A stretch of 64,000 nt of DNA from Mesobacillus persicus (GCF_900109925.1 NZ_FOBW01000009.1:147445-211444), one strand, 5' to 3'; shown: positions 10,302-20,022, counted from the stretch's first letter. The notes: a model not told the origin generated them from the letters alone. Translations and numbers: made by a program.

Positions 10302-10330
10302 AAAAGTCATCCTTCGTTAGGATGACTTTT
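10302..10330. terminator. Bidirectional terminator between clpB and yjzD
   Basis: A perfect 11-bp inverted repeat, AAAAGTCATCC (10302-10312) with GGATGACTTTT (10320-10330), has A and T tracts on the two sides. It can end transcription of clpB on the plus strand and yjzD on the minus strand. Confidence 0.85.
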
Positions 10331-10338
10331 CTTCTTAA

Positions 10339-10530
10339 TTAATGAGATCCATGTTCGTCAGCAGGTCCCTCAGGTAGTACAAGTGGAACGATGTATACCA
10401 AAATTGTCGTGACCACTGTTAGAATAATTCCTGTTTGTAAATCATAGCCCACGCCAAGCATGGAGCCGGTTACATAAGTCAGCATTTGAATTAGTAGGAA
10501 AGTCCAGAACAAAGTCCAGAAATAACGCAT
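10339..10530 (-). CDS. yjzD: YjzD-like small membrane protein
   Basis: A 63-residue protein starting MRYFWTLFWTFLLIQM at 10530; AGAGGTGA sits 6 bases upstream of this ATG on the minus strand, so the longer frame to 10563 is not used. Two hydrophobic segments (about 4-26 and 30-52) predict a small two-pass membrane protein with an acidic, His-ending tail. Its place after argF, its minus orientation and the MRY start agree with YjzD of B. subtilis, though the sequences are too short for a firm family call. Function unknown. Confidence 0.7.
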   Translation of the reverse strand: MRYFWTLFWTFLLIQMLTYVTGSMLGVGYDLQTGIILTVVTTILVYIVPLVLPEGPADEHGSH

Positions 10531-10708
10531 GATTTTCACCTCTACCCTGCATAAGTTCTTCATTTATCTTACCATAAGGGAAAAAATTAATAAATAAAAA
10601 TAACGGCAGTATTCATAAAGATTGTTGTTAAAATTCTAAAGCCGATTTTAACCCAGAAAAAGCTACTTGGTGCGATTAAATTTAGTTTGTGCAAGCTCTT
10701 TTCAAAAA

Positions 10709-10896
10709 AGCTCTGTTAAAGAACAATGTTGATTTTTCTAACCGTTGATTGGAGCGGAGGACGCTTGACTCCTGCGGGAGCAGCGGGACAGGTGAGACCC
10801 CACAGGAGCGAAAGCGACGAGGAGGCTCACCGCACGCCCCGCGGAAAGCAAGCGTCTGGAGCGGAAATCAACACACTTGTTTAACAAAGCCTTTCA
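10709..10896. repeat. Element C with GCTCTGTTAA-type inverted ends
   Basis: The left end AGCTCTGTTAAAGAACAATG and the right end TTTAACAAAGCCTTT are imperfect inverted copies; the GC-rich palindrome B fills the middle. A second, almost empty copy of the same ends is at 44702-44755. Confidence 0.5.
10745..10871. repeat. GC-rich palindromic repeat B, copy 1
   Basis: A 127-base imperfect palindrome opens TTGATTGGAGCGG and closes GGAGCGGAAATCAA. Inner arms GACGCTTG/CAAGCGTC and GGTGAG/CTCACC can pair. Copy 2 is at 20867-20994 and differs mainly at paired positions. No coding frame. Related GC-rich palindromes are widespread between genes in bacilli. Confidence 0.85.
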
Positions 10897-11098
10897 CAAA
10901 AGAACAATACTATTGTTTTTGAAAATATAGCTAAAAGTGCTATTTGAAACCGGAAAATAACAAAGTTTGAGAAAAGAGTTAAATTAAAAAAGTACCAGGC
11001 TATTGTTGGAACCGTTGATACTTGTAGGCTATTCCCCATTCATTTTGAGTAAAACCTCATACATTATTATGAACAAACTGTATAAAGGAGTTTTGAAA

Positions 11099-11836
11099 AT
11101 GGAGAGCCGGAACTTCAGACTGGATACCGAATGGAATATGATTCACTACCCTCACAGGCCAAACGGTTTCGGTATCCTAATTCTTGGAGATGAAAGACAT
11201 TTTGTTGATGAGAAGAACAGCTTTTGGACACAGAATGAGGGAAAGCAGAGACTTATTGAGAATTTTAAACAAGCCGGGTATACGGTCTTTTATTCAAATC
11301 TTTATGGAATGAATTGGGGCAGCCAAAAGGCGGTGGATTTAGCAGACCGTTTATGTGCTCATATTCGTCGTAGTGAAATCCTGAATGAAAAGATCCATGT
11401 GCTTGCCGAGGGGATGGGGGCACTAATAGCAATACAGTTATTAAAGAGGAATAAGAGTATACGTTCATTAGTACTAGTGAATCCAATCCTATCTTTGAGT
11501 AAGCATTTAGAACAGGAGAAGGAACATAAATTTTTTTATAAAAAATTGCTGAAAGAATTGTGTGTATCCTACCAGTTGGAGCAAGAAGAAGTGCTAAATT
11601 ATATCGAAAATCTTGATGATGATTTTCCGCAGCTCGCTAACCAAGTTCCAGTTAAAGTAGTTCATGTTTTGTCAGGAAACCGTGCATATAAACAGTCTAC
11701 AGTGCTGAAAGAGTATTACCAGAAGTGGAGGGAAGATCAAGTGCAAGTTTCCATCTGTTATATGGTCCCTGAAAAGAAGGGGCAAATAGCGATGATGGCG
11801 ATACAATTTTTTAATCAACATGAAGAAATCCTTTGA
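11099..11836 (+). CDS. yjaU: YjaU-like alpha/beta-hydrolase-type protein
   Basis: A 245-residue soluble protein of uncertain function. ATG 11099 is preferred to upstream starts because AAAGGAG lies 8 bases before it. Features in order resemble an alpha/beta hydrolase: NGFGILILGDER early strand and loop, YTVFYSNLYGMNWGS, then HVLAEGMGALIAIQLL, which has the nucleophile-elbow layout G-x-x-x-G but Glu-Gly instead of the usual Ser, followed by SLVLVNPIL. The missing serine suggests an inactive or divergent hydrolase. It lies 66 bases ahead of yjaV, as in B. subtilis yjaU-yjaV-med, and I name it by that position. Confidence 0.6.
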   Translation: MESRNFRLDTEWNMIHYPHRPNGFGILILGDERHFVDEKNSFWTQNEGKQRLIENFKQAGYTVFYSNLYGMNWGSQKAVDLADRLCAHIRRSEILNEKIHVLAEGMGALIAIQLLKRNKSIRSLVLVNPILSLSKHLEQEKEHKFFYKKLLKELCVSYQLEQEEVLNYIENLDDDFPQLANQVPVKVVHVLSGNRAYKQSTVLKEYYQKWREDQVQVSICYMVPEKKGQIAMMAIQFFNQHEEIL

Positions 11837-11902
11837 CCTTATGCAATATTCACTTATTCAAAACATAGTATACAGTGAGGATTTGTGTCAGGGGGATTGC
11901 AA

Positions 11903-12787
11903 ATGGACAAAGCAGTTGTTTTGGGGGCATTTGGATTTTTGGGCTATAGTTTATCTAAAGCTTTACTTGATGAAGGCGTAGAGGTTACAGCACAATGGTT
12001 GGATGTTGATCCTTTTATCGAAGAGAAACGATTAGAGATTGGTCGGAATGCCAATTTTATTGAAACTGAGGATGAGAGTTGGGTCCATGAAAAAAGAAAC
12101 AATCAAAAGAAGATACCTGTGATTATTCCAGTCTATGATTTGTATATTCAAAAAGCGGAGAGGGTCTTGTTTGAAGAACTAGACCTTTTTAACATGTTGT
12201 CATCCTTATCACCAGAAAATTTTACGGTTGCGTTGTTGCTCCCTGAACAATTTATTTATGAGGAAGATGCTTCTAGTGGTCTAGTTGTGGAATTAAAGCA
12301 ACTACTGAATGAAAATGGTTTTAGCTATCAAGAAATATTTCTCCCAACGCTTTTTGGGCCTTGGCAACCGGCTGAGTATTTTTTTCAGCAGCTAATGTCA
12401 CTAGGTAAAGGGGAGGGTTCCACCCTAATGCTTAACTCTAGAGAATCACTTAGTGATGCCATTTTTATTGATGATGCAACCTTGGTGATTAGCGAGTTAA
12501 TCAGTCAACGACCAGGAAAGTATGTTGTAAGAAGTTCAAAAGTCAACAATTGGGCTAACTGTCTAGAAAGACTGTGTAATCATAGTGCTATATTAGATAT
12601 ATGTGATAGTGATGATCATTGGAAAAAACAAATCGACAAAAGAAAAAGAGTTGAGACATATATAGAAAAATTAGTAAATGAGGAAACTGAATATAAACTA
12701 GTTTTTATAACAAAACCATTGGAAAATGATAAGGGCATTAAGAAGCAACGTGACCATTATGATTTCTTAGGGCAAAGTAGATGTTAA
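11903..12787 (+). CDS. yjaV: YjaV-like NAD(P)-binding epimerase/SDR-type protein
   Basis: A 294-residue protein starting at ATG 11903, with AGGGGG 7 bases upstream; a GTG at 11885 is in frame but overlaps that ribosome site. The N-terminal VVLGAFGFLGYSLSKALL is a GxxGxxG dinucleotide-binding fingerprint of extended SDR/epimerase proteins. Residues 130-160 (LPTLFGPWQPAEYF) resemble the Pro-Gly region near the catalytic domain, but no clear Tyr-x-x-x-Lys pair is seen, so catalysis is doubtful. Genome position matches yjaV. Function unknown. Confidence 0.6.
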   Translation: MDKAVVLGAFGFLGYSLSKALLDEGVEVTAQWLDVDPFIEEKRLEIGRNANFIETEDESWVHEKRNNQKKIPVIIPVYDLYIQKAERVLFEELDLFNMLSSLSPENFTVALLLPEQFIYEEDASSGLVVELKQLLNENGFSYQEIFLPTLFGPWQPAEYFFQQLMSLGKGEGSTLMLNSRESLSDAIFIDDATLVISELISQRPGKYVVRSSKVNNWANCLERLCNHSAILDICDSDDHWKKQIDKRKRVETYIEKLVNEETEYKLVFITKPLENDKGIKKQRDHYDFLGQSRC

Positions 12788-12883
12788 TATAAGGAGAAAA
12801 CTCTTTTCAAATCAAGGCTTAAAAAGTAAAATTATAAATAATACTAAATTTTTCGCACTAATGTAATAAAGGAGCTGCAGCAA

Positions 12884-13834
12884 ATGTTGAAACGCATTGG
12901 GCTTATTTTGATTAGCCTGCTATTACTAGGAGGCTGCGGACAACCCCTCTCATCAGGGAAAATTGAAAAAGTTGGACTACTTGTCCCTGAAACTATTAGT
13001 GACCAGGTTTGGGGGACAGAAGGGTATCGGGGACTGCTGAAAATTCAATCACGCTTCAACGCCGATGTGTTTTATAAAGAAGGAATGAATTCAAAGGATT
13101 TGGTGGAAGAAGCCGTCCAGGAATTTGCTGATAAAGGTGTTAATCTAATTTTCGGCCATGGGAATGAGTATGCGGTGTATTTTAATACGCTCTCAGAGAG
13201 TTATCCAGATATTCATTTTATCTCCTTTAACGGAGATGCCAAAAATGATAATACAACAAGCTTGAACTTTGATGCCTATGCTATGGGCTTTTTTGGTGGA
13301 ATGGTTGCAGCTCACATGACAGAATCAAAAAAGCTAGGGGTGATTGCAGCGTTTGAATGGCAGCCAGAAGTGGAAGGTTTTTATGAAGGGGCTATCCATT
13401 ATAATAATGAAATAGATGTAGAAATCTATTATGTTGGCCATTGGGATGATGATGAAAAGGCGATGCAAATGCTTGAAAAAGTATTCGCTAATGGTGCGGA
13501 TGTAATATATCCGGCTGGGGACGGCTATAATATACCAGTAATTGAAAGGGTAAAAGAGGAAGGTTTGTTTGTTGTGGGATATGTTTCAGATCAATCGGAC
13601 CTGGGAGAATCAACTGTCCTGACAAGCACGGTTCAGCATGTTGATGTGCTTTATGAGTTAGCTGCATCAAAGTATAATGAGGATCAGTTGAAATCAGGGA
13701 ATTTGTACTTCGACATGCAAGACGGGGTAATCTCCCTTGGTACATTTAGCCCAAATGTAGATGAGTCATTCAGGGAGACTATTCATCAATACATTATGAA
13801 CTATAAAGAGACAGGTAAATTGCCTAATGAGTGA
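12884..13834 (+). CDS. med: Med-like BMP-family lipoprotein, competence regulator
   Basis: A 316-residue exported lipoprotein of the basic-membrane-protein (PnrA/TmpC-like) substrate-binding fold. The N-terminus has a lipoprotein signal peptide ending in LGGC with Cys 18. The mature part shows VGLLVPETISDQVWGTEGY, FGHGNEYAVYF and a later FFGGMVAAHM, typical of BMP proteins. Position after yjaU-yjaV and before the fab operon matches med of B. subtilis, a positive regulator of comK expression. An ABC-type nucleoside-binding role is the alternative, but no permease genes are adjacent. The comZ gene that normally follows is absent. Confidence 0.8.
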   Translation: MLKRIGLILISLLLLGGCGQPLSSGKIEKVGLLVPETISDQVWGTEGYRGLLKIQSRFNADVFYKEGMNSKDLVEEAVQEFADKGVNLIFGHGNEYAVYFNTLSESYPDIHFISFNGDAKNDNTTSLNFDAYAMGFFGGMVAAHMTESKKLGVIAAFEWQPEVEGFYEGAIHYNNEIDVEIYYVGHWDDDEKAMQMLEKVFANGADVIYPAGDGYNIPVIERVKEEGLFVVGYVSDQSDLGESTVLTSTVQHVDVLYELAASKYNEDQLKSGNLYFDMQDGVISLGTFSPNVDESFRETIHQYIMNYKETGKLPNE

Positions 13835-13842
13835 AGGAACAA

Positions 13843-14018
13843 GACTGTTTTCGCAAGGGTTATTGTAAAAACCCCTAAAATCGATTTAAAAGTAAGATAA
13901 GCTAATTTTGTACGTTTGGTATGCAAGTTCATGCTCATATGTAAATTTCCATTTTCGCTTAGTCACGTTGAATAGTCGTTTTACCGATCCAAAGGCAACA
14001 AAGTTCAAGAATAGAGCC
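13843..14018. repeat. Element A copy (A3) in place of comZ
   Basis: It starts GACTGTTTTCGCAAGG and ends GGCAACAAAGTTCAAGAATAGAGCC, with the CTAAAATCGATTTAAAAGTAAG core resembling the other copies. It occupies the med-terminator interval. The 314-base gap after med contains this repeat and the terminator at 14024-14058 only. Confidence 0.6.
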
Positions 14019-14023
14019 AAAGA

Positions 14024-14058
14024 AAAGAAGCTACGGCTGGTAACGTAGCTTCTTTTTG
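14024..14058 (+). terminator. Terminator downstream of med
   Basis: AAGAAGCTACG pairs with CGTAGCTTCTT around an 8-base loop, followed by a run of Ts. The A-rich left flank could also serve the minus strand. Confidence 0.8.
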
Positions 14059-14148
14059 GGTTGTTTTTTATTTTACTATTGTCCGAAAATCTCCGCTCGA
14101 AACAACCTTGCAAGAATCGGACATTGCACTTTAACACAGCAATTTTAG

Positions 14149-14454
14149 TTACTTCTTTAAGAATTGATCAATCAGGGGACGAATCTTGTTAAACATAGGT
14201 TTAAGTTCCTTAGCTGATCCCATTAGTGCATCAACATGCCCCATGATTTCTTCTAAATTGATTTGATTTAAAATATCTTTTTTATCTTCTGTCCTAGGTT
14301 CAGGCTCTGTCGGATGCGAATGTTTGCTCCTACTAGGACCGAACATCATCCGGTCAAAAGGATGTTCCTCCTTCCTGTTTCCAAAGGAATGTTTTTCTTC
14401 CGTATTCGTTGTTATTGAATCGTTACTCTCTTCTTCTTGATAATCGAAGCCCAT
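14149..14454 (-). CDS. Uncharacterised 101-residue protein at the yjzB position
   Basis: A small hydrophilic protein with GGAGGG 8 bases ahead of its ATG at 14454. The N-terminal half is charged and of low complexity (Glu, Asn, Ser); the middle has HPFDRMMFGPSRSK; the C-terminal 35 residues (MGHVDALMGSAKELKPMFNK, then IRPLIDQFLKK) look like an amphipathic helical tail. That tail and the PFDRMMFG motif recall small Bacillus coat-associated proteins such as YppG or YqfQ, but I cannot confirm homology. Transcribed away from fabH. Function unknown. Confidence 0.6.
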   Translation of the reverse strand: MGFDYQEEESNDSITTNTEEKHSFGNRKEEHPFDRMMFGPSRSKHSHPTEPEPRTEDKKDILNQINLEEIMGHVDALMGSAKELKPMFNKIRPLIDQFLKK

Positions 14455-14545
14455 TTTTATTCCCTCCTTTATTTTGTCGTCTGATTTAGTCTATGATTGT
14501 GGGCATTAACCTGAATAGTCATTAGCGGAACGAGTGAATTCTTTG

Positions 14546-14592
14546 TTGCAGGCTTCCCCCTTCTTCTGATAAAATTAGTACCAGCTAATAAT
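14546..14592 (+). promoter_or_regulatory. fabH-fabF promoter with FapR-like operator
   Basis: TTGCAG (14546-14551), an 18-base spacer and TAAAAT (14570-14575) form a plausible sigma-A promoter. Overlapping and following the -10 is ATTAGTACCAGCTAATAAT (14574-14592), whose left half TTAGTACC is an exact FapR half-site and whose right half is degenerate. FapR is known to repress fabHA-fabF in B. subtilis until malonyl-CoA accumulates. Confidence 0.78.
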
Positions 14593-14642
14593 ATTTGATG
14601 ATAAAAATATTGAATAGATAAGAAATTAAAGGAGATGACTCC

Positions 14643-15575
14643 ATGAATGCAGGGATAATTGGGATTGGGAGATTTGTTCCAGAGAAAATTGTGACAAATC
14701 TTGACCTTGAAAAGCGTATGGATACTTCTGATGAGTGGATTCGGACGAGAACAGGAATTGAAGAAAGAAGAATAGCTGAAGATAACATGGATACATCAGA
14801 GTTGGGTTTTCAAGCAGCCTTGAAAGCAATGGAAAATGCCAATGTACAACCTGAGGAAATAGACATGGTTTTAGTTGCTACTGTAACACCAGATCAGCAG
14901 TTTCCAAGTGTAGCTTGCATGCTTCAGGAAAGGCTTGGTCTAAGAAAAGTAGCAGCAATGGATCTTAGTGCAGCTTGCGCTGGCTTTATGTATGGGATGG
15001 TAACGGCTAAACAGTTTATTGAAACAGGGGCGTATAAAAATGTCCTTATCGTAGGTGTTGAAAAGTTATCAAAAGTTACGGACTGGGAAGACCGGAATAC
15101 GGCAGTGCTGTTTGGTGATGGGGCCGGAGCTGTAGTCATGGGGCCAGTTAGTGAGGGCAAAGGTGTCCTTTCCTTTGAACTTGGTTCTGACGGGTCCGGA
15201 GGAAAGTATCTTTATCAAGACACTCATATTAGAATGAATGGTAGAGAGGTCTATAAATTCGCTGTGAGGCAAATGGGTGAGAGTAGTATCAACGTACTAG
15301 AAAAAGCAGGCCTTGGAAAAGAGGATGTTGATTTCCTTATTCCCCACCAGGCGAATATTCGAATTATGGAGGCCGCTAGGCAACGTCTTGAGCTACCTAT
15401 AGAAAAAATGTCCAAGACCGTCCATAAATATGGAAATACTTCAGCCGCATCGATTCCAATCTCAATCGTTGAGGAAGTAGAAGCAGGAAAAATTAAAGAT
15501 GGAGATCTCATTGTAATGGTCGGCTTTGGGGGCGGCTTAACTTGGGGAGCCATCGCCATGCGTTGGGGCCGTTAA
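14643..15575 (+). CDS. fabH: 3-oxoacyl-ACP synthase III (FabH)
   Basis: Condenses a short acyl-CoA primer with malonyl-ACP to start fatty-acid synthesis; the Bacillus enzymes favour branched primers. The 310 residues carry the full Cys-His-Asn triad: Cys near 112 in [12 protein letters not shown], His near 235 in [10 protein letters not shown], and Asn near 265 in [11 protein letters not shown]-terminal [10 protein letters not shown] is diagnostic. AAAGGAGATG precedes the ATG. It lies 29 bases ahead of fabF in a two-gene operon under a FapR-like site. Corresponds by position to fabHA of B. subtilis. Confidence 0.95.
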   Translation: MNAGIIGIGRFVPEKIVTNLDLEKRMDTSDEWIRTRTGIEERRIAEDNMDTSELGFQAALKAMENANVQPEEIDMVLVATVTPDQQFPSVACMLQERLGLRKVAAMDLSAACAGFMYGMVTAKQFIETGAYKNVLIVGVEKLSKVTDWEDRNTAVLFGDGAGAVVMGPVSEGKGVLSFELGSDGSGGKYLYQDTHIRMNGREVYKFAVRQMGESSINVLEKAGLGKEDVDFLIPHQANIRIMEAARQRLELPIEKMSKTVHKYGNTSAASIPISIVEEVEAGKIKDGDLIVMVGFGGGLTWGAIAMRWGR

Positions 15576-15604
15576 AAACTCTTTAGATAAGGGGATGACA
15601 AAAA

Positions 15605-16846
15605 ATGAATAAACGTAGAGTAGTCTTGACAGGTATTGGAGCAGTTACTCCTGTTGGAAATGATGCTGAGACAAGCTGGAAAAATATCATTGATGGGGTT
15701 TCGGGTGTCGGACCCGTTACACGGTTAAATCCTGATGACTTTCCAGCTAAGGTTGCGGCTGAGTTAAAGGAATTTAATATTGAAAATTTCATCCAGAAAA
15801 AAGAAGCGAGGAAAATGGATCGTTTTACCCATTACGCTGTTGCTGCTTCAATGATGGCTGTAAAGGATGCTGGTTTAGAGATTAATGATCAAAATGCAGA
15901 TCGGGTCGGTGTTTGGATTGGCTCTGGAATCGGTGGAATGGAAACATTTGAACAACAACATGAGACCTTCTTAAATCGTGGCTACCGTCGTGTGAGCCCT
16001 TTCTTCGTTCCAATGATGATTCCGGATATGGCTACCGGTCAGGTTTCAATTACTTTAGGTGCTCGTGGGTTTAATTCCTGTACAGTTACAGCCTGTGCAA
16101 CAGGAACGAACTCAATAGGCGATGCATTCAAGGTCATTCAACGAGGCGATGCAGATGTAATGGTAAGCGGTGGAGCTGAAGCACCAATTACGAAAATGAG
16201 CTTTGCTGGCTTTTGTGCAAATACTGCGTTATCAACAAACCTTGACCCTGCGTCTGCGAGTAGGCCATTCGATAAAAACCGCGATGGCTTTGTCATGGGT
16301 GAGGGAGCGGGGATTGTTGTTCTAGAAGACTTAGAACATGCTCTTGCAAGAGGGGCAAAGATTTACGCTGAAATTGTCGGCTATGGTGCCACAGGAGATG
16401 CATATCATATAACGGCCCCTGCTCCAGAAGGAGAAGGCGGCGCACGAGCAATGAGGATGGCTCTTGAAGATGCTGGCCTAAACCCAGAGGATATCGGATA
16501 TATTAATGCTCATGGTACTAGTACCGATTATAATGATAAGTTTGAAACCATGGCGATTAAAAATGTGTTTGGAGAGCATGCGTACAAGCTAGCCGTAAGC
16601 TCTACCAAGTCTATGACGGGACATTTGCTTGGGGCAGCAGGAGGTATTGAAGCAATCTTTACTGCTTTAGCTATCAAGGATGGAGTTTTGCCTCCGACAA
16701 TTAATTATGAAACACCTGACCCTGAATGTGACCTCGATTATGTACCAAATGAGGCGCGTAGACAGGACATTCAAGCTGCTATTAGTAACTCGCTAGGCTT
16801 TGGTGGCCATAATGCTACAATTGCGCTTAAAAAATTCTCTGAATAA
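15605..16846 (+). CDS. fabF: 3-oxoacyl-ACP synthase II (FabF)
   Basis: Elongating beta-ketoacyl-ACP synthase of type II fatty-acid synthesis. 413 residues, the usual length. The catalytic triad is visible as Cys near 163 ([13 protein letters not shown]), His near 302 ([11 protein letters not shown]) and His near 339 ([14 protein letters not shown]). The C-terminal [13 protein letters not shown] loop is the gatekeeping Gly-Phe-Gly-Gly region. It is cotranscribed with fabH and followed by a strong terminator. FabF is the target of cerulenin and sets membrane response to temperature in bacilli (family knowledge). Confidence 0.96.
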   Translation: MNKRRVVLTGIGAVTPVGNDAETSWKNIIDGVSGVGPVTRLNPDDFPAKVAAELKEFNIENFIQKKEARKMDRFTHYAVAASMMAVKDAGLEINDQNADRVGVWIGSGIGGMETFEQQHETFLNRGYRRVSPFFVPMMIPDMATGQVSITLGARGFNSCTVTACATGTNSIGDAFKVIQRGDADVMVSGGAEAPITKMSFAGFCANTALSTNLDPASASRPFDKNRDGFVMGEGAGIVVLEDLEHALARGAKIYAEIVGYGATGDAYHITAPAPEGEGGARAMRMALEDAGLNPEDIGYINAHGTSTDYNDKFETMAIKNVFGEHAYKLAVSSTKSMTGHLLGAAGGIEAIFTALAIKDGVLPPTINYETPDPECDLDYVPNEARRQDIQAAISNSLGFGGHNATIALKKFSE

Positions 16847-16858
16847 TGGGTACAAAAA

Positions 16859-16890
16859 GATCTAAATCGCTTATGATTTAGGTCTTTTTT
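16859..16890 (+). terminator. Terminator of the fabH-fabF operon
   Basis: GATCTAAATC (16859-16868) pairs with GATTTAGGTC (16875-16884), with one wobble pair, a 6-base loop and six Ts. Confidence 0.88.
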
Positions 16891-17030
16891 GTGCCTAGAA
16901 AGTGAGTAGGTATACAATTGTTACCTTCTAGATTTAATAGGTGTAACAGGGCAGAACAAAACTCTATTTCCATTCATACTCTAATAATGAAGGATCATCT
17001 GTTCCATTAGAATTAAAAGGAAGTGGTGGC

Positions 17031-17813
17031 TTGGGAATCGTTCGAACGGATGAATGGCTAGAACAAGACTTTCATCGTCCGGTCAAAATTTGTGAACAAC
17101 ACCTGCGGGATTCATTTAATGGAGATTCTCCGGAGAATATTTATCAATATCTGGTCAATTTCGGCATGTACAAACCGAATCGTCGAACTCTTGGCACCTT
17201 TAAATGGATGCAAAAGAGTGAAACTTGGGATAGGCTGGCTAAGGTAGTTGAAAACTATAGAAAAGAGTGGAAGGGTCCAGATGTTCCTGTTTATTTATTT
17301 CCAATGAATTCTGGAGGGATATTTTCAAATAGGGGTGAACGTAAGTCAGGCGTGTCGTTTAGAGATAAGATCTTTCTCTTTCTTTCTCCATTAGATGATG
17401 AGGGCGAGCAAGAGGCCTTGTTTGTTCATGAATATCACCATGTCTGTCGGATGAAACAGCAAAAAAAAAGGGCGGATCAGTATACACTCTTGGATTCAAT
17501 CATATTAGAAGGCTTGGCGGAAAATGCTGTTTTTGAGACGTGTGGGGAGAGCTATCGTGCTAAGTGGTGTACTTATTACTCTAGTAAACAGCTTTCCCGA
17601 ATTTGGGAACAGCATATCAAGAATAATTTAGACGCACGTAAAAATACCAGTATACATGATGAAATCCTCTTTGGTTATAAATCTTCCGCCCCTTTAATGG
17701 GTTATGCCTTCGGTTACGAGCTAGTTGAAAGATATAAACATAATAATAAACAATTAACTATGAAAGATTCGTTTCGCCTTCCTTCAGAAACCTTTATAAA
17801 GGAAATCGATTAA
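17031..17813 (+). CDS. yjaZ: YjaZ-like DUF2268 predicted zinc metalloprotease
   Basis: A 260-residue soluble protein of the DUF2268 family. The start is TTG 17031 (MGIVRTDEW) after AAGGAAGTGG; no ATG fits the N-terminus. The zinc-binding signature HEYHH is near residue 132 and the likely third ligand, Glu in ILEGLAENAVFE, is about 30 residues later, so a gluzincin-type peptidase is predicted. Substrate unknown. In B. subtilis yjaZ follows fabF and precedes the app operon; the app genes are absent here. Followed by its own terminator. Confidence 0.82.
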   Translation: MGIVRTDEWLEQDFHRPVKICEQHLRDSFNGDSPENIYQYLVNFGMYKPNRRTLGTFKWMQKSETWDRLAKVVENYRKEWKGPDVPVYLFPMNSGGIFSNRGERKSGVSFRDKIFLFLSPLDDEGEQEALFVHEYHHVCRMKQQKKRADQYTLLDSIILEGLAENAVFETCGESYRAKWCTYYSSKQLSRIWEQHIKNNLDARKNTSIHDEILFGYKSSAPLMGYAFGYELVERYKHNNKQLTMKDSFRLPSETFIKEID

Positions 17814-17819
17814 ATTAGC

Positions 17820-17850
17820 CACTGCATTAAATGCAGTGCTTTTTATTTTT
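17820..17850 (+). terminator. Terminator of yjaZ
   Basis: CACTGCAT (17820-17827) pairs with ATGCAGTG (17831-17838) over a 3-base loop, followed by T-rich DNA. Confidence 0.85.
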
Positions 17851-17883
17851 CTCGGATGGTATGGTGAATTCCTCCTTTTTAAA

Positions 17884-18067
17884 GGCTGTTCTCGTTAAGA
17901 TTGTTGTTAAAATCACAAATCCGATTTTAACGTAAGGGAAGGAAATTTTATACATTTCAGGAGGTTTGCAGGCACTTTTCTCAAAATTAAATAGCTAATT
18001 TAGCAGTGAAACAAGCATAAACCTATCCTATCTCATATCCAAACGCAACAAAGTTTGAGAAAAGAGC
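17884..18067. repeat. Element A copy (A4), best full-length copy
   Basis: A 184-base element opening GGCTGTTCTCGTTAAGATTG and closing CAACAAAGTTTGAGAAAAGAGC. The reverse complement of the right end (GCTCTTTTCTCAAACTTTGTTG) aligns with the left end as an imperfect 23-bp terminal inverted repeat. It contains the ATCCGATTTTAACGTAAG core found in the other copies. It fills most of the 411-base gap before yjbA; the rest is AT-rich with no visible gene. Confidence 0.75.
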
Positions 18068-18224
18068 ATTATTAAAAGACCCCTTTCGTAAGAAAAGAGC
18101 AATTCTACTATTATTAAATTGTTTAAAGGATTAATCCTTTCTATCTGTATCAAATAAGGAATAATTTTACTTATGTCTGCCCATACTGAGTGCTAAGAGT
18201 AACTTGATGAGAGGGGTTGAGATC

Positions 18225-18971
18225 ATGTTGTATCTTCACGATGTTTGGGTGAATTGGTTTGAAGGCGAAGAAAATGGATACAATGTTTGTCATTTTCATG
18301 AATGGAGAAAAGATGATGGCGTGGAGCTATTGGACCAAGTGCCACTTCTAAAAATTGATTCTCTTCTATTTAATTACATAGAAAATGATTTATCTGAATT
18401 GCCACAGCAGCTGATGGAAGATATCTATCAAAAAGCATACCTTAGGAAAAACCATGAACGAGTGCAGTTGGATTACTGTTTCGTCGTATCAGATGGTGTA
18501 GGAATTTTGGCAGTAGATACAATCGGATACAATATTCCAATTAGAAAAAGTAGGCTAATCCCAAGGCAGGAACAATTAGTATTTGAAATGCTTGAAAATC
18601 AAGATACACGAAGCTATAACTTTAATGATCATTCTTCTTTGAAAGATTATCATATTCTTTCTCCATCTCCTGACTTAATGAAGGGACTAACAAGAAAAGA
18701 ACGGCAGTTGAAACAGCTCTTGTTTATGGCAATGGACCAACTGCATTCTTCACAGAATGTCGCGGAAGTTAGATATTGGTTAACTGAATGGAACCCAGAG
18801 AAATACCAGGAAATTCAACAGCTATCTTTCGAAGAAGTTTGGGAAGAGCTATACCATGACACGAAGTATGGATGGTCAAAACGGCATTATGCCTTCTGTG
18901 AAAATTTAATTAAGGGTCAAACTTTCTTTGAGAAGTTATGGGAAATGGAACATGGATCAAAGGTAAATTAA
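18225..18971 (+). CDS. yjbA: YjbA family protein (DUF3603/UPF0736)
   Basis: A 248-residue conserved Bacillaceae protein of unknown function. Translation from ATG 18225 ([19 protein letters not shown]) gives the family N-terminus; an upstream in-frame ATG at 18204 would add seven residues and lacks spacing to AGAGGGG. Other conserved stretches are [38 protein letters not shown] and FFEKLWEME at the C-terminus. It has no signal peptide or membrane segment and many Trp and Glu residues. Convergent with trpS, sharing a terminator. Confidence 0.9.
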   Translation: MLYLHDVWVNWFEGEENGYNVCHFHEWRKDDGVELLDQVPLLKIDSLLFNYIENDLSELPQQLMEDIYQKAYLRKNHERVQLDYCFVVSDGVGILAVDTIGYNIPIRKSRLIPRQEQLVFEMLENQDTRSYNFNDHSSLKDYHILSPSPDLMKGLTRKERQLKQLLFMAMDQLHSSQNVAEVRYWLTEWNPEKYQEIQQLSFEEVWEELYHDTKYGWSKRHYAFCENLIKGQTFFEKLWEMEHGSKVN

Positions 18972-18996
18972 AAGGAGCCGAATGGCTCCTTTTTAT
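18970..18996. terminator. Bidirectional terminator between yjbA and trpS
   Basis: AAAAGGAGCC (18970-18979) and GGCTCCTTTT (18984-18993) form a perfect 10-bp stem with a 4-base loop; A and T tracts on either side allow function on both strands. It overlaps the yjbA stop codon. Confidence 0.87.
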
Positions 18997-19001
18997 TTGT
19001 C

Positions 19002-19991
<990 letters not shown>

Positions 19992-20022
19992 TTAAAAAAC
20001 CTCCAAAAAATTTAGAAAATAG

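Larger units (their letters stand above)
10605..10979. repeat. Element A copy (A2) interrupted by nested repeats
   Basis: The left end GGCAGTATTCATAAAGATTGTTG with the conserved AAAGCCGATTTTAAC interior and the TGTGCAAGCTCTTTTC mid-motif runs to about 10700. The right end AACAAAGTTTGAGAAAAGAGT is at 10959-10979. Between them lies element C (about 10709-10896) which itself contains palindrome B (10745-10871). The 535-base gap between yjzD and the next gene holds only these repeats; no coding frame or promoter is evident apart from the ribosome site at 11084. Confidence 0.65.

Noticed and set aside
10709..10896. Possible CRISPR-like or tandem repeat array
   Set aside because: The repeated blocks are inverted pairs, not regularly spaced direct repeats; no spacers and no cas genes in the window.
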